NCBI GenBank assembly: GCA_030446625.1
Contig: JAUJMY010000001.1
Span: forward strand, 293,496-357,495
Direction of reading: 5' to 3'
Length of the DNA: 64,000 nucleotides
Source of the DNA: Gaiellaceae bacterium
Lineage (GTDB): Bacteria; Actinomycetota; Thermoleophilia; Gaiellales; Gaiellaceae
Both the position numbers and the translations under genes were made by a program. Below, piece by piece: positions 63,636 to 64,000 of the stretch. How positions within the stretch are numbered: position 1 is the stretch's first letter; each line of letters begins with the position of its first letter. The notes under the pieces are model-generated. The model worked only from the letters and a program-made list of their open reading frames with translations. It was not told the origin of the DNA and did not search any database.

Positions 63636-63860
63636 CACTTCTTAACGTGCGCGAAAAGCGCGCTTAAGCGGCTCGTGGATAGAACGAAGAGGTGAAGCGA
63701 CGTAGAAGGATCGGCCTGCTGCCGCACCCACCCGGCTAGCGGGCTCGAAAGGCCCCCACCCCTGGGGCCCGCTTCCGACGCGCGCCAGGCGCAGCACGCG
63801 GAAGCATCAGGCCGGAGGTTCGGACCGCCTGCCCCGAACCTCCGGCCGAAGTCTTTCTGC
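63636..63860 (+). ncRNA. Candidate structured RNA or leader with consecutive hairpins
   Basis: A row of stem-loops with no coding gene: CTTAA..GCGCG with CGCGC..TTAAG (63636-63668), GCGGGC with GCCCGC (63739-63772), CTTCCG with CGGAAG (63772-63804), and a 14-pair stem GGCCGGAGGTTCGG with CCGAACCTCCGGCC (63810-63847), followed by TCTTT. The last could be a terminator or attenuator ahead of the partial gene at 63879. Strand is a guess; no known RNA family is recognised. Confidence 0.35.
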
Positions 63861-63878
63861 CGCTCTACGATCGCTCGC

Positions 63879-64000
63879 GTGGAGCGCGACCCACTCTCAC
63901 CGCTCGAACCAGGGCGGATCCTCCTCGAGGACCAGGAGCTCGCCGCGGAAGAGGAGCTGTGGACGGACGATCCAGGCGCCGACCACACGGGTTGGCACTG
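63879..64000 (+). CDS. Possible gene start, cut by window end
   Basis: Open frame from GTG 63879 for 40 codons to the window edge: ERDPLSPLEPGRILLEDQEL and further acidic residues. No ribosome site is evident and the family is not recognised. It follows a strong hairpin by some 30 bases. Could be a real gene under leader control or a chance open frame. Confidence 0.4.
   Translation, partial: MERDPLSPLEPGRILLEDQELAAEEELWTDDPGADHTGWH

Noticed and set aside
63692-63739. 15-residue leader peptide as a firm feature
   Set aside because: The purine-rich sequence abuts the GTG with no proper spacing and the codons show no run of a single amino acid.

Overview
The window is one contiguous stretch of a very G+C-rich bacterial chromosome. 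Genes are tightly packed, with GTG, TTG and apparently CTG starts, many 4-base stop/start overlaps, an F420-type luciferase-like oxidoreductase, ergothioneine genes (egtB, egtD), QueF and an AcnA-type aconitase. This points to an actinobacterium, probably a soil or sediment member of the Thermoleophilia (Gaiellales/Solirubrobacterales type). That placement is inferred from style and gene content, since no ribosomal RNA or marker gene is present.

Region 1 (1-18.75 kb) is a glycan catabolic locus. A plus-strand run encodes GH38 alpha-mannosidase, GH2 beta-mannosidase, a helical-toroid protein of unknown activity, GH1 beta-glucosidase, GH84 N-acetylglucosaminidase and a second GH2 enzyme. A minus-strand pair follows (PhyH-type dioxygenase and a GH43-fold lipoprotein). 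A second plus-strand run has a YihT/LacD-like class I aldolase, FAD oxidoreductase, sugar isomerase/epimerase, Gfo/Idh/MocA dehydrogenase, D-lyxose/mannose-type isomerase and glycerate kinase. Together they could free mannose and other sugars from glycans and take them, by isomerisation, aldol cleavage and glycerate phosphorylation, into lower glycolysis. No transporter or hexose kinase lies next to them. A tRNA-Arg(CCU) closes this region.

Region 2 (19-45 kb) looks like accessory DNA. It holds broken genes (a membrane protein, a flavoprotein disulfide reductase, a YadGH-type ABC exporter, a sugar dehydrogenase), ergothioneine genes, an ECF sigma factor head-to-head with a zinc-finger anti-sigma factor, two separate TlpA/CcdA thiol-redox modules (one running into merA and an ArsR repressor, the other into an SCO1 protein and a CadC-like repressor), two diverged 147-149-base repeats ending in tRNA-3'-end-like sequence, and a PoxB-like thiamine-diphosphate enzyme.

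Region 3 (45-64 kb) mixes core and accessory functions: an orphan histidine kinase overlapping a GH43-fold glycosidase gene, an ABC exporter with a stop codon early in its ATPase, QueF, a nucleoside deoxyribosyltransferase, PhzF, a PfkB kinase, a zinc alcohol dehydrogenase behind a textbook TPP riboswitch, a MOT1-like transporter, aconitase, a DUF2254 membrane protein, an LLM oxidoreductase, a NYN ribonuclease and a set of RNA hairpins at the right edge.

Eight coding regions are interrupted by small indels, an exact 55-base duplication, deletions or a stop codon. Some are typical of assembly or homopolymer errors; others (domain-sized losses) look like real decay. The strongest leads are the TPP riboswitch on an alcohol dehydrogenase gene, the merA-thiol redox operon without a mercury transporter, the mannose-to-glycerate pathway with a sulfosugar-type aldolase, the tRNA-tailed repeats and three genes that appear to start with CTG.
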